16,967 bases of DNA, taken from Spirochaetaceae bacterium (lineage in GTDB: Bacteria > Spirochaetota > Spirochaetia > Treponematales > Breznakiellaceae). Shown here one piece after another: positions 7,485-13,730 of the stretch (positions are counted from its first letter, which is position 1; each line of letters opens with the position of its first letter). The position numbers were made by a program, and so were the translations under genes. The stretch lies in assembly GCA_031255655.1 (NCBI GenBank), contig JAIRSB010000110.1, positions 1-16,967 on the forward strand, given 5' to 3'. The notes under the pieces are model-generated. The model did not search any database, was not told the DNA's origin, and worked only from the letters and a program-made list of their open reading frames with translations.

Positions 7485-7506
7485 ACGGCGGAGATAACTC
7501 CGCCGT
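7485..7506 (-). terminator. Terminator in the convergent gap, best for the minus strand
   Basis: A perfect 9-bp stem (7485-7493 with 7498-7506) has the 4-nt loop 'ataa'. Read on the minus strand it is followed by TTTTAAAA, as needed for a terminator of the flgG-flgJ operon; on the plus strand the tail 'gaataaaaag' is not T-rich, although it may still slow transcription from the inhibitor gene. Confidence 0.6.
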
Positions 7507-7602
7507 GAATAAAAAGATTGACGGTTTGTTCAGAACCAAACCAGATTTTGACGCTTAAGGGGGAAAGCTGTCAGAAACCGGTTTTCTAATTCGAACGTCC
7601 GG

Positions 7603-8022
7603 TTAACCTATTTTTCTATACGCTACATAATAGTGAAATGTACCATCTGATGCCCACCAGAAACTTCTGTTGTCGATAGTTGGCATCAAAGAAGCCCTGT
7701 AACCGTTTTCCATCCACGATGCAGGTAATTCTTTGAACAGATTCTCCACATCGTAGTAAGTCGGCTGAATATTTGCCTTGTAAACCTCTATTCTTTTCCA
7801 GCCGCCGCCGCCCAAACCTTTGTTGGAATTTACTTTTCTATATTCATGTATTATTGAATAGCTGTTGCTAATGAACATAGGCGGCGTTTTCATTTTCAAA
7901 GTGTCTTTAGGATCTTCTTCAATAATCCGGTATCTAAATTCTCTGTAAAATTCCTTTTGTTCCGAGTAACATAACATCACGCCGATAAATGACAGCGCAA
8001 TTAATAAGCCTATACGTTTCAT
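7603..8022 (-). CDS. Exported small hypothetical protein downstream of flgJ
   Basis: I do not recognise the family. From the ATG at 8022 the protein has 139 residues and starts with a typical signal peptide ('MKRIGLLIALSFIGVMLCYS'); the Cys could be lipidated but 'VMLC' is a poor lipobox. The mature part is mixed in composition, with many Tyr/Arg/Trp, a 'GLGGGGWKRIEVYK' turn and the C-terminus 'FWWASDGTFHYYVAYRKIG', suggesting a small beta-rich fold. GGAGG lies seven bases before this ATG. The same frame has a second start at 8133, one base after the flgJ stop, with its own GGAGG six bases upstream; it would add 37 residues in front of the signal. The 8022 start is preferred because it puts the signal peptide at the N-terminus. 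Last gene of the flgG operon. Confidence 0.7.
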   Translation of the reverse strand: MKRIGLLIALSFIGVMLCYSEQKEFYREFRYRIIEEDPKDTLKMKTPPMFISNSYSIIHEYRKVNSNKGLGGGGWKRIEVYKANIQPTYYDVENLFKELPASWMENGYRASLMPTIDNRSFWWASDGTFHYYVAYRKIG

Positions 8023-8134
8023 TTTCCTGCCTCCATCCGTATCATTGGTAATATCAGCCCGCGTACACGCGCAAAATTTATCCGAAAAAGGCTGTTTTAA
8101 ATTCTTGATTTTTGGAAATTTATTTATTTTCATG

Positions 8135-8599
8135 TTAGCCCTCCGCTCTTTGAGCGCTCATAAGTTTGCCGCGCTGTCCGCTTAATTCAAGATATGCCAA
8201 TTCCGCAAGTCCGAAACCCGCGCCGCGTGTAAAATCTTTAGCGTATTCGTCATACAGCATATCTTCGTACATTTCACCCGCGAAACCACCTTTGTTGAAT
8301 TCAGATTTTTCAACGGTTTTACGCATTCCGGTTATCAATGTTTTTAACAAAAAAGTTTCAAGAGCTTCGCATTGTTCGTAAAGTTTATCTTTTTTATTTA
8401 CAAAAGTTTTTCTGGATAATTTCATTTCATTATTATCTTCAAAATTTATTTCATTGTTTGCGGGCAAATTTGATTTTAAAATTTCGGAAAAATCCTGCTC
8501 ATCCATTATTTTATTTGCCGTATTGTTCATCGCCGTCAACGAATCAATTGCGTATCGATTGTTATCAAACTGAAATTCCGCCGCGCTTATAACTGACAT
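8135..8599 (-). CDS. flgJ: Flagellar rod-binding protein, single-domain FlgJ
   Basis: A 154-residue protein whose C-terminal half (about 72-142) matches the rod-binding domain: 'LYEQCEALETFLLKTLI' 'TGMRKT...GFAGEMYEDML' '...AGFGLAELAYLEL'. It has no C-terminal muramidase domain, unlike the two-domain FlgJ of gammaproteobacteria; single-domain forms are normal in spirochetes and epsilonproteobacteria. It acts as the periplasmic assembly factor for the flagellar rod. The N-terminal 65 residues are polar and Asn/Glu-rich, probably flexible. The start is supported by GGAG seven bases upstream (complement of 8607-8610). It begins 23 nt after the flgG stop, in the same operon. Confidence 0.85.
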   Translation of the reverse strand: MSVISAAEFQFDNNRYAIDSLTAMNNTANKIMDEQDFSEILKSNLPANNEINFEDNNEMKLSRKTFVNKKDKLYEQCEALETFLLKTLITGMRKTVEKSEFNKGGFAGEMYEDMLYDEYAKDFTRGAGFGLAELAYLELSGQRGKLMSAQRAEG

Positions 8600-8622
8600 A
8601 ATTATTCTCCGTCGTACCCGCG

Positions 8623-9417
8623 CTACCGTTTCAATCCTGTAGCAGTACCAAGCATATTATCACTTGTTTGAATAGTGCGCGAATTAAATTCATAGGCGCG
8701 CTGCGCTACGATGAGGTCTACCATTTCACGTACGACCGAAACGTTCGACATCTCAAGAAATTTATGTATCGTCTGCCCCATGCCCTCAAATCCGGGTCTC
8801 CCTGGTATCGCTTCACCTGAGGCTTGCGTTACCTTAAAAAGATTTTCGCCTACAGCTGTGAGTCCTACCGGATTTGGAAAGCGGTACAATTCTATCTGTC
8901 CGACAGGTACCGGATCTTCTTGATTTGGCAGTTTTACGGTAACCGCTCCGGTTTTTGTAACATTTATCGTCTGCGGCAGAAAATTTTCCGGCATAATTAT
9001 ATCGGGGAGTACCCAATATCCGTTACTTGTAACCAGACGTCCATCACTGTCAACTTTGAACGCACCGTCACGAGTGTACGCGTAAGAGCCGTCATACATT
9101 TGAATTCTAAAAAAACCTTCACCTTGAATCGCCAAGTCATATACATTGTCTGTATTTTGCAAAGAGCCTTGTGTAAACATTCTTTGAGTCGCGGCAACTT
9201 TCACGCCATGTCCCATTTGTATTCCTACTGGCGTTACCGTATCTTCCGTGGCGGGTGTTCCCGCTATGCGCAAAGTTTGATAGAGCAAATCTTCAAAATC
9301 GGCGCGTACTTTTTTAAATCCTGAAGTATTTACATTCGCCAAATTGTTGGAAATTGTATCTATATTTGTTTGTTGTCCAATCATTCCGGACGCACCCGTC
9401 CATAAACTGCGAACCAT
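8623..9417 (-). CDS. flgG: Flagellar distal rod protein FlgG
   Basis: A 264-residue protein, the usual FlgG length. It forms the distal rod of the periplasmic flagellum. Visible features: the N-terminal rod motif 'SGMIGQQTNIDTISNNLANVNTSGF' shortened here to its ends (about 10-34), the central 'VYDLAIQGEGFFRI' and the C-terminal 'EMVDLIVAQRAYEFNSRTIQ' region near 232-251, both ends forming the coiled-coil typical of axial proteins. The frame stays open 55 codons further upstream, but homology and an AGGAGG (complement of 9422-9427) four bases before the ATG set the start at 9417. A sigma-28-like promoter lies at 9440-9466. flgF, often the gene before flgG, is absent here. Confidence 0.95.
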   Translation of the reverse strand: MVRSLWTGASGMIGQQTNIDTISNNLANVNTSGFKKVRADFEDLLYQTLRIAGTPATEDTVTPVGIQMGHGVKVAATQRMFTQGSLQNTDNVYDLAIQGEGFFRIQMYDGSYAYTRDGAFKVDSDGRLVTSNGYWVLPDIIMPENFLPQTINVTKTGAVTVKLPNQEDPVPVGQIELYRFPNPVGLTAVGENLFKVTQASGEAIPGRPGFEGMGQTIHKFLEMSNVSVVREMVDLIVAQRAYEFNSRTIQTSDNMLGTATGLKR

Positions 9418-9439
9418 TATGCCTCCTGCCTCAATTTCA

Positions 9440-9466
9440 TTTTCGGTTTCCACTGAAAGAAGTTTA
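9440..9466 (-). promoter_or_regulatory. Sigma-28-like promoter of the flgG operon
   Basis: On the minus strand TAAA (9466-9463), a 15-nt spacer and ACCGAAAA (9447-9440) match the FliA consensus TAAA-N15-GCCGATAA at 4/4 and 6/8 positions with the exact spacing. The predicted start (about 9433) gives a short leader that contains the AGGAGG of flgG. Confidence 0.55.
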
Positions 9467-9565
9467 CACTTTTGTGCGTCCGCTTCAGGCAAGAGGCTTC
9501 TTAACGCATACCGCGTGTCGAGTTTGAGACTTCGTGTGCAGTTAGATCCTAGCCTGTGAAAGCCC

Positions 9566-9592
9566 CACTCTGCTCTTGACAAACGCGGAGTG
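9566..9592. other. Hairpin in the flgG-rpsP divergent region
   Basis: CACTCTGC (9566-9573) and GCGGAGTG (9585-9592) pair with one G-T, and the loop holds TTGACA (9576-9581). AGCCCCACT (9561-9569) can alternatively pair with AGTGGGCT (9614-9621). TTGACA has a TATACT only 13 nt further (9595-9600), too short for a standard promoter. The 274-nt region between the two divergent starts holds no gene. Confidence 0.3.
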
Positions 9593-9691
9593 GATATACT
9601 AAGCTAAAAAATTAGTGGGCTTGTATGCAATGTGTTTGCCTGCAAGTCTTGAAAATGCGCGGCATTTTGCTGTTTATAATTAGGAGGATTT

Positions 9692-9964
9692 ATGAGCGCC
9701 GTTATAAGGCTCAAAAAATTTGGCTCAAAAAAACGTCCATTTTACCGTATTGTAGTTATGGATTCACGTTCGTCGAGGGATGGCAGAACGATTGAGGAAT
9801 TGGGTTACTATCATCCCATAGCCCGGGAGGATACGCAAATATCTTTCGATGTCGCAAAAGTGGTAAAATGGCTGAAAGCTGGCGCGCTGCCAAGTCACAC
9901 TGTAAGAAAGATTTTTAATAGAAAAAGCGTAAAAATGCACAACCCGGAACAGGCGCTGAATTAA
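9692..9964 (+). CDS. rpsP: Small ribosomal subunit protein bS16
   Basis: A 90-residue protein with the complete bS16 signature: 'VIRLKKFGSKKRPFYRIVV' near the N-terminus, 'DSRSSRDGRTIEELGYYHP' and 'DVAKVVKWLKAGALPSHTV' toward the C-terminus. It binds 16S rRNA and is needed for assembly of the 30S body. The ATG is preceded by AGGAGG (9682-9687) four bases upstream. It is the first gene of the operon rpsP-khpA-rimM-trmD-rplS. A TATAAT at 9675-9680 precedes it, but transcription from there would start after the Shine-Dalgarno, so the real promoter is probably further upstream. Confidence 0.97.
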   Translation: MSAVIRLKKFGSKKRPFYRIVVMDSRSSRDGRTIEELGYYHPIAREDTQISFDVAKVVKWLKAGALPSHTVRKIFNRKSVKMHNPEQALN

Positions 9965-10004
9965 ACGTTGCCGGTAAGTGAAGCAGGATTATAAGGGGTT
10001 GTGT

Positions 10005-10241
10005 TTGGAAAAAGAACTTATTGAATATATTGCGAAATCAATTGTAGATGACCCGTCCACTATATCGGTGCAGGTAGTGGATGAAGGCGCGTCTACGATT
10101 TTGGAGCTTACCGTGGGCTCCGATGAAATCGGGAAAGTGATAGGCAAAGGCGGGCGTATCGCCAGAGCGATAAGGACAGTTTTACACGCATCCACCGCTA
10201 GCAGCGGGAAACGGACTATTTTGGAAATCCTTGATAGATGA
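10005..10241 (+). CDS. khpA: KH-domain RNA-binding protein KhpA
   Basis: A single KH domain with the GxxG loop 'IGKGG' in 'IGKVIGKGGRIARAIRTV'. KhpA proteins bind RNA, often with KhpB/EloR, and sit between rpsP and rimM in many bacteria, as here. From the TTG at 10005 the product has 78 residues, the normal family length, and begins 'EKELIEYIAKSIVDDP' after the start; AAGGGG (9993-9998) lies six bases upstream. A GTG at 9978 would add nine residues but has no good ribosome binding site, so TTG is preferred. The 3' end overlaps rimM by 11 nt, so translation is probably coupled. Confidence 0.9.
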   Translation: MEKELIEYIAKSIVDDPSTISVQVVDEGASTILELTVGSDEIGKVIGKGGRIARAIRTVLHASTASSGKRTILEILDR

Positions 10242-10749
10242 TCGTTTTGTGAGCGCCGTTGTTCTGTCGCCGTTTGCGCTGGAAGGCTTTGTCAAAGTCC
10301 GATCGCTTTCTGGAGAAACAGAACATCTTTTGCGGCTTTCTTCCGCAATTTTGCGTGGTAAATCCGGTGAGCGCGTTTATGAAATCGAAAAAACGCGAGT
10401 CATTGAGGGATTTTCCGGGCATATCCTTGTAAAATTTAAAAATATTGATACGCCGGAAGCGGCAAAAACGCTGTCCGGCTCGGAGATTTTGCTTTCACGT
10501 GCAGAGGCCGCGCCGCTGGATACTGGTGAATATTACATAGAAGACCTGAAAGGACTTCGCGTGGTTGACGACGGCGGTGAAACGCTTGGCGAGGTAAGCG
10601 GAATACTGGAAGGCGGCGGCGGGCAATTGCTTGAGATGAGTCTTCCGTCCGGCGCGTTGAAACTAATACCTTTCCGTAACGAATTTTTCGGAGAAATCAA
10701 TCTTGAAAAAAACGAGATAACGCTTATTGTTACTTGGATCCTTGAATGA
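10231..10749 (+). CDS. rimM: 16S rRNA processing/ribosome maturation factor RimM
   Basis: A 172-residue protein of normal RimM length. The N-terminal RimM domain (about 5-90, 'VVLSPFALEGFVKVRSLS') is followed by a PRC-barrel (about 98-170, 'YYIEDLKGLRVVDDGGETLGEV'). RimM helps mature the head of the 30S subunit near protein uS19. The start is a TTG at 10231 within the khpA end; the only nearby alternative, GTG 10249, would remove residues next to the first beta strand. No strong Shine-Dalgarno is visible, as expected for a gene coupled to the one before it. Its TGA overlaps the trmD ATG in ATGA (10746-10749). Confidence 0.93.
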   Translation: MIDDRFVSAVVLSPFALEGFVKVRSLSGETEHLLRLSSAILRGKSGERVYEIEKTRVIEGFSGHILVKFKNIDTPEAAKTLSGSEILLSRAEAAPLDTGEYYIEDLKGLRVVDDGGETLGEVSGILEGGGGQLLEMSLPSGALKLIPFRNEFFGEINLEKNEITLIVTWILE

Positions 10750-11513
10750 AGTACACAGTGCTTACTCTCTTTCCCGAAATAATTGACGCTTTTTTTACGA
10801 CATCAATAATGGCAAAGGCCGTTTCACGCGGCATTGTGGAGTATCGATCGATAAACATTCGTGATTATGCCAAAGATAAGCATAAGACCTGCGATGACGC
10901 GCCTTATGGCGGTGGAGCCGGTATGCTCATGCTGCCGGAGCCGCTTTCGGACGCACTCAATGCGGCGGGAGCCGGCTTGCCAGATAAGCGCGTCATCTAT
11001 CTTTCGCCGTCCGGTAGACTGCTGGCTCAGGATTTGGTAAAAGAACTGGCGCGAGAGCGGGAACTTATCCTGATTTGCGGACGTTATGAGGGCATAGACC
11101 AGCGCGTTATCGATCTATATGTCGATGATGAGATTTCCGTTGGGGATTACGTGTTGTCTTCCGGGGAAACTGCCGCGCTCACGCTCATTGACGCCAGTTA
11201 CCGGCTGTTGGATGGCGTTATCAGTGAGGAATCTCTTGAAGAAGAAAGTTTTTCGGACGGGCTTTTAGAATATCCCCAGTATACACGCCCGGAAATATAT
11301 GATAGTATTGAGGGAGGAATGCGTGTGCCCGAGATTTTACTTTCAGGGCATCACGAAAATATTAGGCGCTGGAGATTAAAAAAACGTGTCGAAAAAACTT
11401 TCGCGAACCGCCCCGATTTGCTACATAGAGGCTTGAAAAATGGGCTTTTCGACGACGAGATTCGCGAAATTATTGACGCTCTTTCCGGCGTAACGGAGGG
11501 ATTTCATGAATGA
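10746..11513 (+). CDS. trmD: tRNA (guanine-N1)-methyltransferase TrmD
   Basis: A 255-residue SPOUT-family enzyme that transfers a methyl group from S-adenosylmethionine to N1 of G37 in tRNAs, which prevents +1 frameshifts. Visible signatures: 'APYGGGAGMLM' (52-62), the trefoil-knot SAM-binding segments 'LICGRYEGIDQR' (109-120) and 'ISVGDYVLSSGE' (130-141), and 'SDGLLEYPQYTRP' (170-182) with the conserved Asp. The C-terminal tRNA-contact part 'LLSGHHENIRRWR' is intact. Start and stop overlap the neighbours (ATGA with rimM, 8 nt with rplS), so it belongs to a tightly coupled operon. Confidence 0.97.
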   Translation: MKYTVLTLFPEIIDAFFTTSIMAKAVSRGIVEYRSINIRDYAKDKHKTCDDAPYGGGAGMLMLPEPLSDALNAAGAGLPDKRVIYLSPSGRLLAQDLVKELARERELILICGRYEGIDQRVIDLYVDDEISVGDYVLSSGETAALTLIDASYRLLDGVISEESLEEESFSDGLLEYPQYTRPEIYDSIEGGMRVPEILLSGHHENIRRWRLKKRVEKTFANRPDLLHRGLKNGLFDDEIREIIDALSGVTEGFHE

Positions 11514-11922
11514 AATTAAGGCTCTCGAAGAAGCCCAAATGAAGGAAAATGTAACTTTTTTTAGACCAGGCGACACTGTTAAAGTGCATTTTAAGATTGT
11601 CGAAGGCGGGAAAGAGCGTATCCAGATATACGAAGGTCTTGTCATAGCGATAAAGAATTCTCGTATCGGGAGAACTTTCACAGTACGCAAGAATTCTTAC
11701 GGCGTAGGCGTTGAGCGGGTGTTCCCGATACATTCCCCGCGTATAGCCAAAATCGAGGTTAGCCGTTCAGGTAAAGTGCGCCGCGCAAAGCTGTATTACA
11801 TCAGGCATAAAATTGGTAAGGCTGCGAAGATCAAAGAGCTTTTGGGTAAAAAAAGTACTGTTACCAAAAATACCGCTTCCGGGTCGAAAGCTTCTTCCCG
11901 CACGGTTGTGAGTGGTGAATGA
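11506..11922 (+). CDS. rplS: Large ribosomal subunit protein bL19 with extended tail
   Basis: The first 113 residues are a standard bL19 ('FRPGDTVKVHFKIVEGGKER', 'YGVGVERVFPIHSPRI', 'RRAKLYYIR'), which sits at the 30S-50S interface. A 25-residue Lys/Ser/Thr-rich tail ('KKSTVTKNTASGSKASSRTV') is added beyond the usual end; it is probably disordered. GGAGG (six bases upstream) supports the ATG at 11506, inside the trmD end. An alternative-pairing hairpin region follows its stop, before the HD-GYP gene. Confidence 0.95.
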   Translation: MNEIKALEEAQMKENVTFFRPGDTVKVHFKIVEGGKERIQIYEGLVIAIKNSRIGRTFTVRKNSYGVGVERVFPIHSPRIAKIEVSRSGKVRRAKLYYIRHKIGKAAKIKELLGKKSTVTKNTASGSKASSRTVVSGE

Positions 11923-11929
11923 ACCGGCA

Positions 11930-11976
11930 CGCAAGATTCGCGCGCAAATCTTGTGAGCGCAAATCTTGCGGCAGAA
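11930..11976 (+). terminator. Inverted repeat after rplS, weak terminator or attenuator
   Basis: CGCAAGATT (11930-11938) pairs with AATCTTGCG (11962-11970), followed after 'gcagaa' by TTTTT. Its CAAGATT can also pair with the nearer AATCTTG (11947-11953), because GCGCAAATCTTG occurs twice. The two hairpins are mutually exclusive. Confidence 0.4.
11942..11968 (+). repeat. 12-bp direct repeat GCGCAAATCTTG
   Basis: Two identical 12-bp copies (11942-11953 and 11957-11968) separated by 'tga', forming alternative right arms for the upstream CAAGATT. Confidence 0.8.
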
Positions 11977-12004
11977 TTTTTAATAAAAATTATAGGGCGG
12001 GGTA

Positions 12005-13156
12005 TTGCCCTTATTAGCGGCGAACATGCGAAAAATTTTAACAGCCGATCTGAAAGAAGGCCAGACTTTTTCAGTTCCGCTTTTCATTGATGATGATAAT
12101 ATTTTTGTCCCTAAAGAGACGCCTATTCTCAAAAAAGATTTAGACTTGTTAAAAACTCTTGATATAGTCGAATTGTTCATGGAGGGTGTGTCTCCGGAGA
12201 TTAATAAAGTTGCTGTAAAAAAAATTCCGATTTCTTCTTTTTCGCAAAGAAAATTTGTGAATGCCGGTGTTTCGGAGGCCGTCGACAAGCTGATAATTTT
12301 TGTCAACAGTATTTTTGCCGCTGTTAAGTCTAAAAAGAGCGTTAATATACGTCTCTTATGGCACATTACCGATTCTCTGATGGGAATTGTAAAAGCATAC
12401 CGTGACGACGCTTTGAAACTTATACTTTGGAAGGATGTCAAAGCGGGTTTTGAGATGGCTAAAAACTCAGTTGACACCGCAATTCTTTCCGCCGTTATCG
12501 GAGAAGAATTTGCTTTTTCGGAGACTAAAATCAAAGAACTCATCGTCGCGGCCTTGTTGCATGATGTCGGTATGTTAAGACTGCCGGAGGCGCTAATAAA
12601 AAAAGTAGGAGAGTTGTCCAACAGGGAACTGATTATAATTCAATCTCACACGCTTCATTCTTTTAACATCATGAAGAAAGAATTCATGTATCCCGAAAAT
12701 GTTTGCCAAATCGCGCTTCAGCATCATGAACACTGGGACGGAAACGGATATCCTAGTCGTATTTCCGGTGATAAAATAGACACCAGCGCCCTAATTGTGA
12801 CTGTTGTGGACTCTTTCATTGCAATGATGAGCAGGAAGGCCTATCGCAACACTATGACGGGATATCAAGCTATGAAGACGCTGCTTTCCGAAAACGCTGT
12901 GTACTTTTCACCCGAAATTCTGAAAATGTTTGTGAAAATTATGGGAATATATCCCATAGGTTCCGGTGTATTGCTGAATGATAATTCAATCGCTATGGTC
13001 GTCGGCACAAATGCCAAATTCCCTCTTCGTCCCGTGGTGCAACTGCTGTTCGATAAAAGCGGCGATGTGACAGCGAACGATAAGAGTATCAACCTTTCAA
13101 CAGATAAAAAACTATTCATAACCTGCGCGGTAGATATCAAGAGCTTCATGGCTTGA
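12005..13156 (+). CDS. HD-GYP domain protein (c-di-GMP phosphodiesterase family), divergent metal site
   Basis: A 383-residue protein. Residues 8-80 form a small N-terminal domain seen in many HD-GYP proteins ('MRKILTADLKEGQTF', 'FVPKETPILKKDLDLL'). The HD-GYP domain spans about 145-330: 'LLHDVGM' (185-190), His215, and the full GYP motif 'HHEHWDGNGYP' (240-250). HD-GYP enzymes hydrolyse cyclic di-GMP to pGpG or GMP. Two substitutions stand out: the first metal-ligand His (in H-S-V-x-x-A) appears as Asn154, and the Lys of HDIGK is Met190; activity may be reduced or lost. The TTG start at 12005 has AGGG seven bases upstream; ATG 12026 is the alternative and fits homologues at residue 8. No receiver domain is present. 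It follows rplS after 82 nt and overlaps yraN. Confidence 0.85.
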   Translation: MPLLAANMRKILTADLKEGQTFSVPLFIDDDNIFVPKETPILKKDLDLLKTLDIVELFMEGVSPEINKVAVKKIPISSFSQRKFVNAGVSEAVDKLIIFVNSIFAAVKSKKSVNIRLLWHITDSLMGIVKAYRDDALKLILWKDVKAGFEMAKNSVDTAILSAVIGEEFAFSETKIKELIVAALLHDVGMLRLPEALIKKVGELSNRELIIIQSHTLHSFNIMKKEFMYPENVCQIALQHHEHWDGNGYPSRISGDKIDTSALIVTVVDSFIAMMSRKAYRNTMTGYQAMKTLLSENAVYFSPEILKMFVKIMGIYPIGSGVLLNDNSIAMVVGTNAKFPLRPVVQLLFDKSGDVTANDKSINLSTDKKLFITCAVDIKSFMA

Positions 13157-13554
13157 AAAACCGAAGCGATAACAAAAAAGCGTCCGGTTATAAGAAAATT
13201 GCTGGTAAACAAGGTGAAGACAGGGCGGCGGCTTTTCTTGAGGCTGCCGGACTGCGTGTAGTTGGGCGGAACATACGTTGCCAGTCGGGCGAGATCGATA
13301 TAGTCGCTGTTGACGGCGACGTACTCGTTTTCGTGGAAGTTAAAGCATGGTCTACATACGCTATCGAAAATCTCGAATACGGAATAAACGAAAAAAAGCA
13401 GCGACGAATAATAGAAACATCTAAGTATTTTCTCGAAAATCATCGAGAATATAGAGATATGTCAATTAGATTTGATGTCGTCTTTATACAAGCGGATGCG
13501 GTTACGCATATTGTTTCCGCTTTTACGGAGAATGTATGGCTGTCGAGCAAATAG
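13153..13554 (+). CDS. yraN: YraN family (UPF0102) nuclease-like protein
   Basis: A 133-residue protein with the restriction-endonuclease-like core of UPF0102: 'GKQGEDRAAAFLEAAG' (18-33), 'GRNIRCQSGEIDIVAVDGD' (38-56) and 'LVFVEVKAWS' (58-67), giving the Glu-Asp-(Glu-x-Lys) set of a PD-(D/E)xK fold (E47/D49, E62, K64). Its biochemical role is unknown; the family is often near rplS/rnhB genes and may act on Holliday-junction-like DNA. The EVKxR ending of the motif is EVKAW here, with Arg missing. The start is a TTG in the overlap TTGA with the HD-GYP stop; there is no ATG or GTG near the conserved N-terminus, so TTG is well supported. The 3' end overlaps the next ORF by 19 nt. Confidence 0.88.
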   Translation: MKNRSDNKKASGYKKIAGKQGEDRAAAFLEAAGLRVVGRNIRCQSGEIDIVAVDGDVLVFVEVKAWSTYAIENLEYGINEKKQRRIIETSKYFLENHREYRDMSIRFDVVFIQADAVTHIVSAFTENVWLSSK

Positions 13555-13730
13555 AAAAACGTAAAAAAACACATGACCCTACAAGGATTGCAAAATTAAA
13601 GCAAGCGATAAATAATGAAGAATATCTTTCAGGGGCGATTTACCATATTGCCCAGGTTTTAAGTAATAGAATTTTGGGAATACAGGAAGGCGGAGCGTAT
13701 GACGAGCGAAAATTGGAGGGGCGGAGATAG
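13536..13730 (+). CDS. Short protein resembling the C-terminal helices of FlgM (candidate anti-sigma-28 factor)
   Basis: A 64-residue protein. After a polar N-terminus (1-16) the segment 'TRIAKLKQAINNEEYLSGAI' and the following 'YHIAQVLSNRILG' (about 16-48) resembles the FlgM helix pattern 'v.eLr.aI..G.Y.vd...iA..ll', which binds and inhibits sigma-28 (FliA). It lacks most of the disordered N-terminal half of typical FlgM (about 90 residues), so the match is short and tentative; another helix-turn-helix-like role is possible. GGAG lies five bases before the ATG, which overlaps yraN. Its 3' end overlaps the next gene by 32 nt. If right, it places a flagellar checkpoint gene at the end of a ribosomal operon, with a sigma-28-like promoter nearby at flgG. 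Confidence 0.45.
   Translation: MAVEQIEKRKKTHDPTRIAKLKQAINNEEYLSGAIYHIAQVLSNRILGIQEGGAYDERKLEGRR

Noticed and set aside
8824..9324. 166-codon plus-strand ORF over flgG
   Set aside because: Antisense shadow of the conserved flgG reading frame.
9418..9582. 55-codon in-frame extension upstream of FlgG
   Set aside because: FlgG homologues start at MVRSLW-like positions, and an AGGAGG precedes that ATG; the extension also contains the sigma-28-like promoter.
9649..9680. TTGAAA-N20-TATAAT before rpsP as a promoter
   Set aside because: The spacer is too long and transcription would start after the AGGAGG that rpsP clearly uses.
12865..13443. 192-codon minus-strand ORF across the HD-GYP and yraN genes
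   Set aside because: It is antisense to two recognisable protein families and shows no domain of its own.
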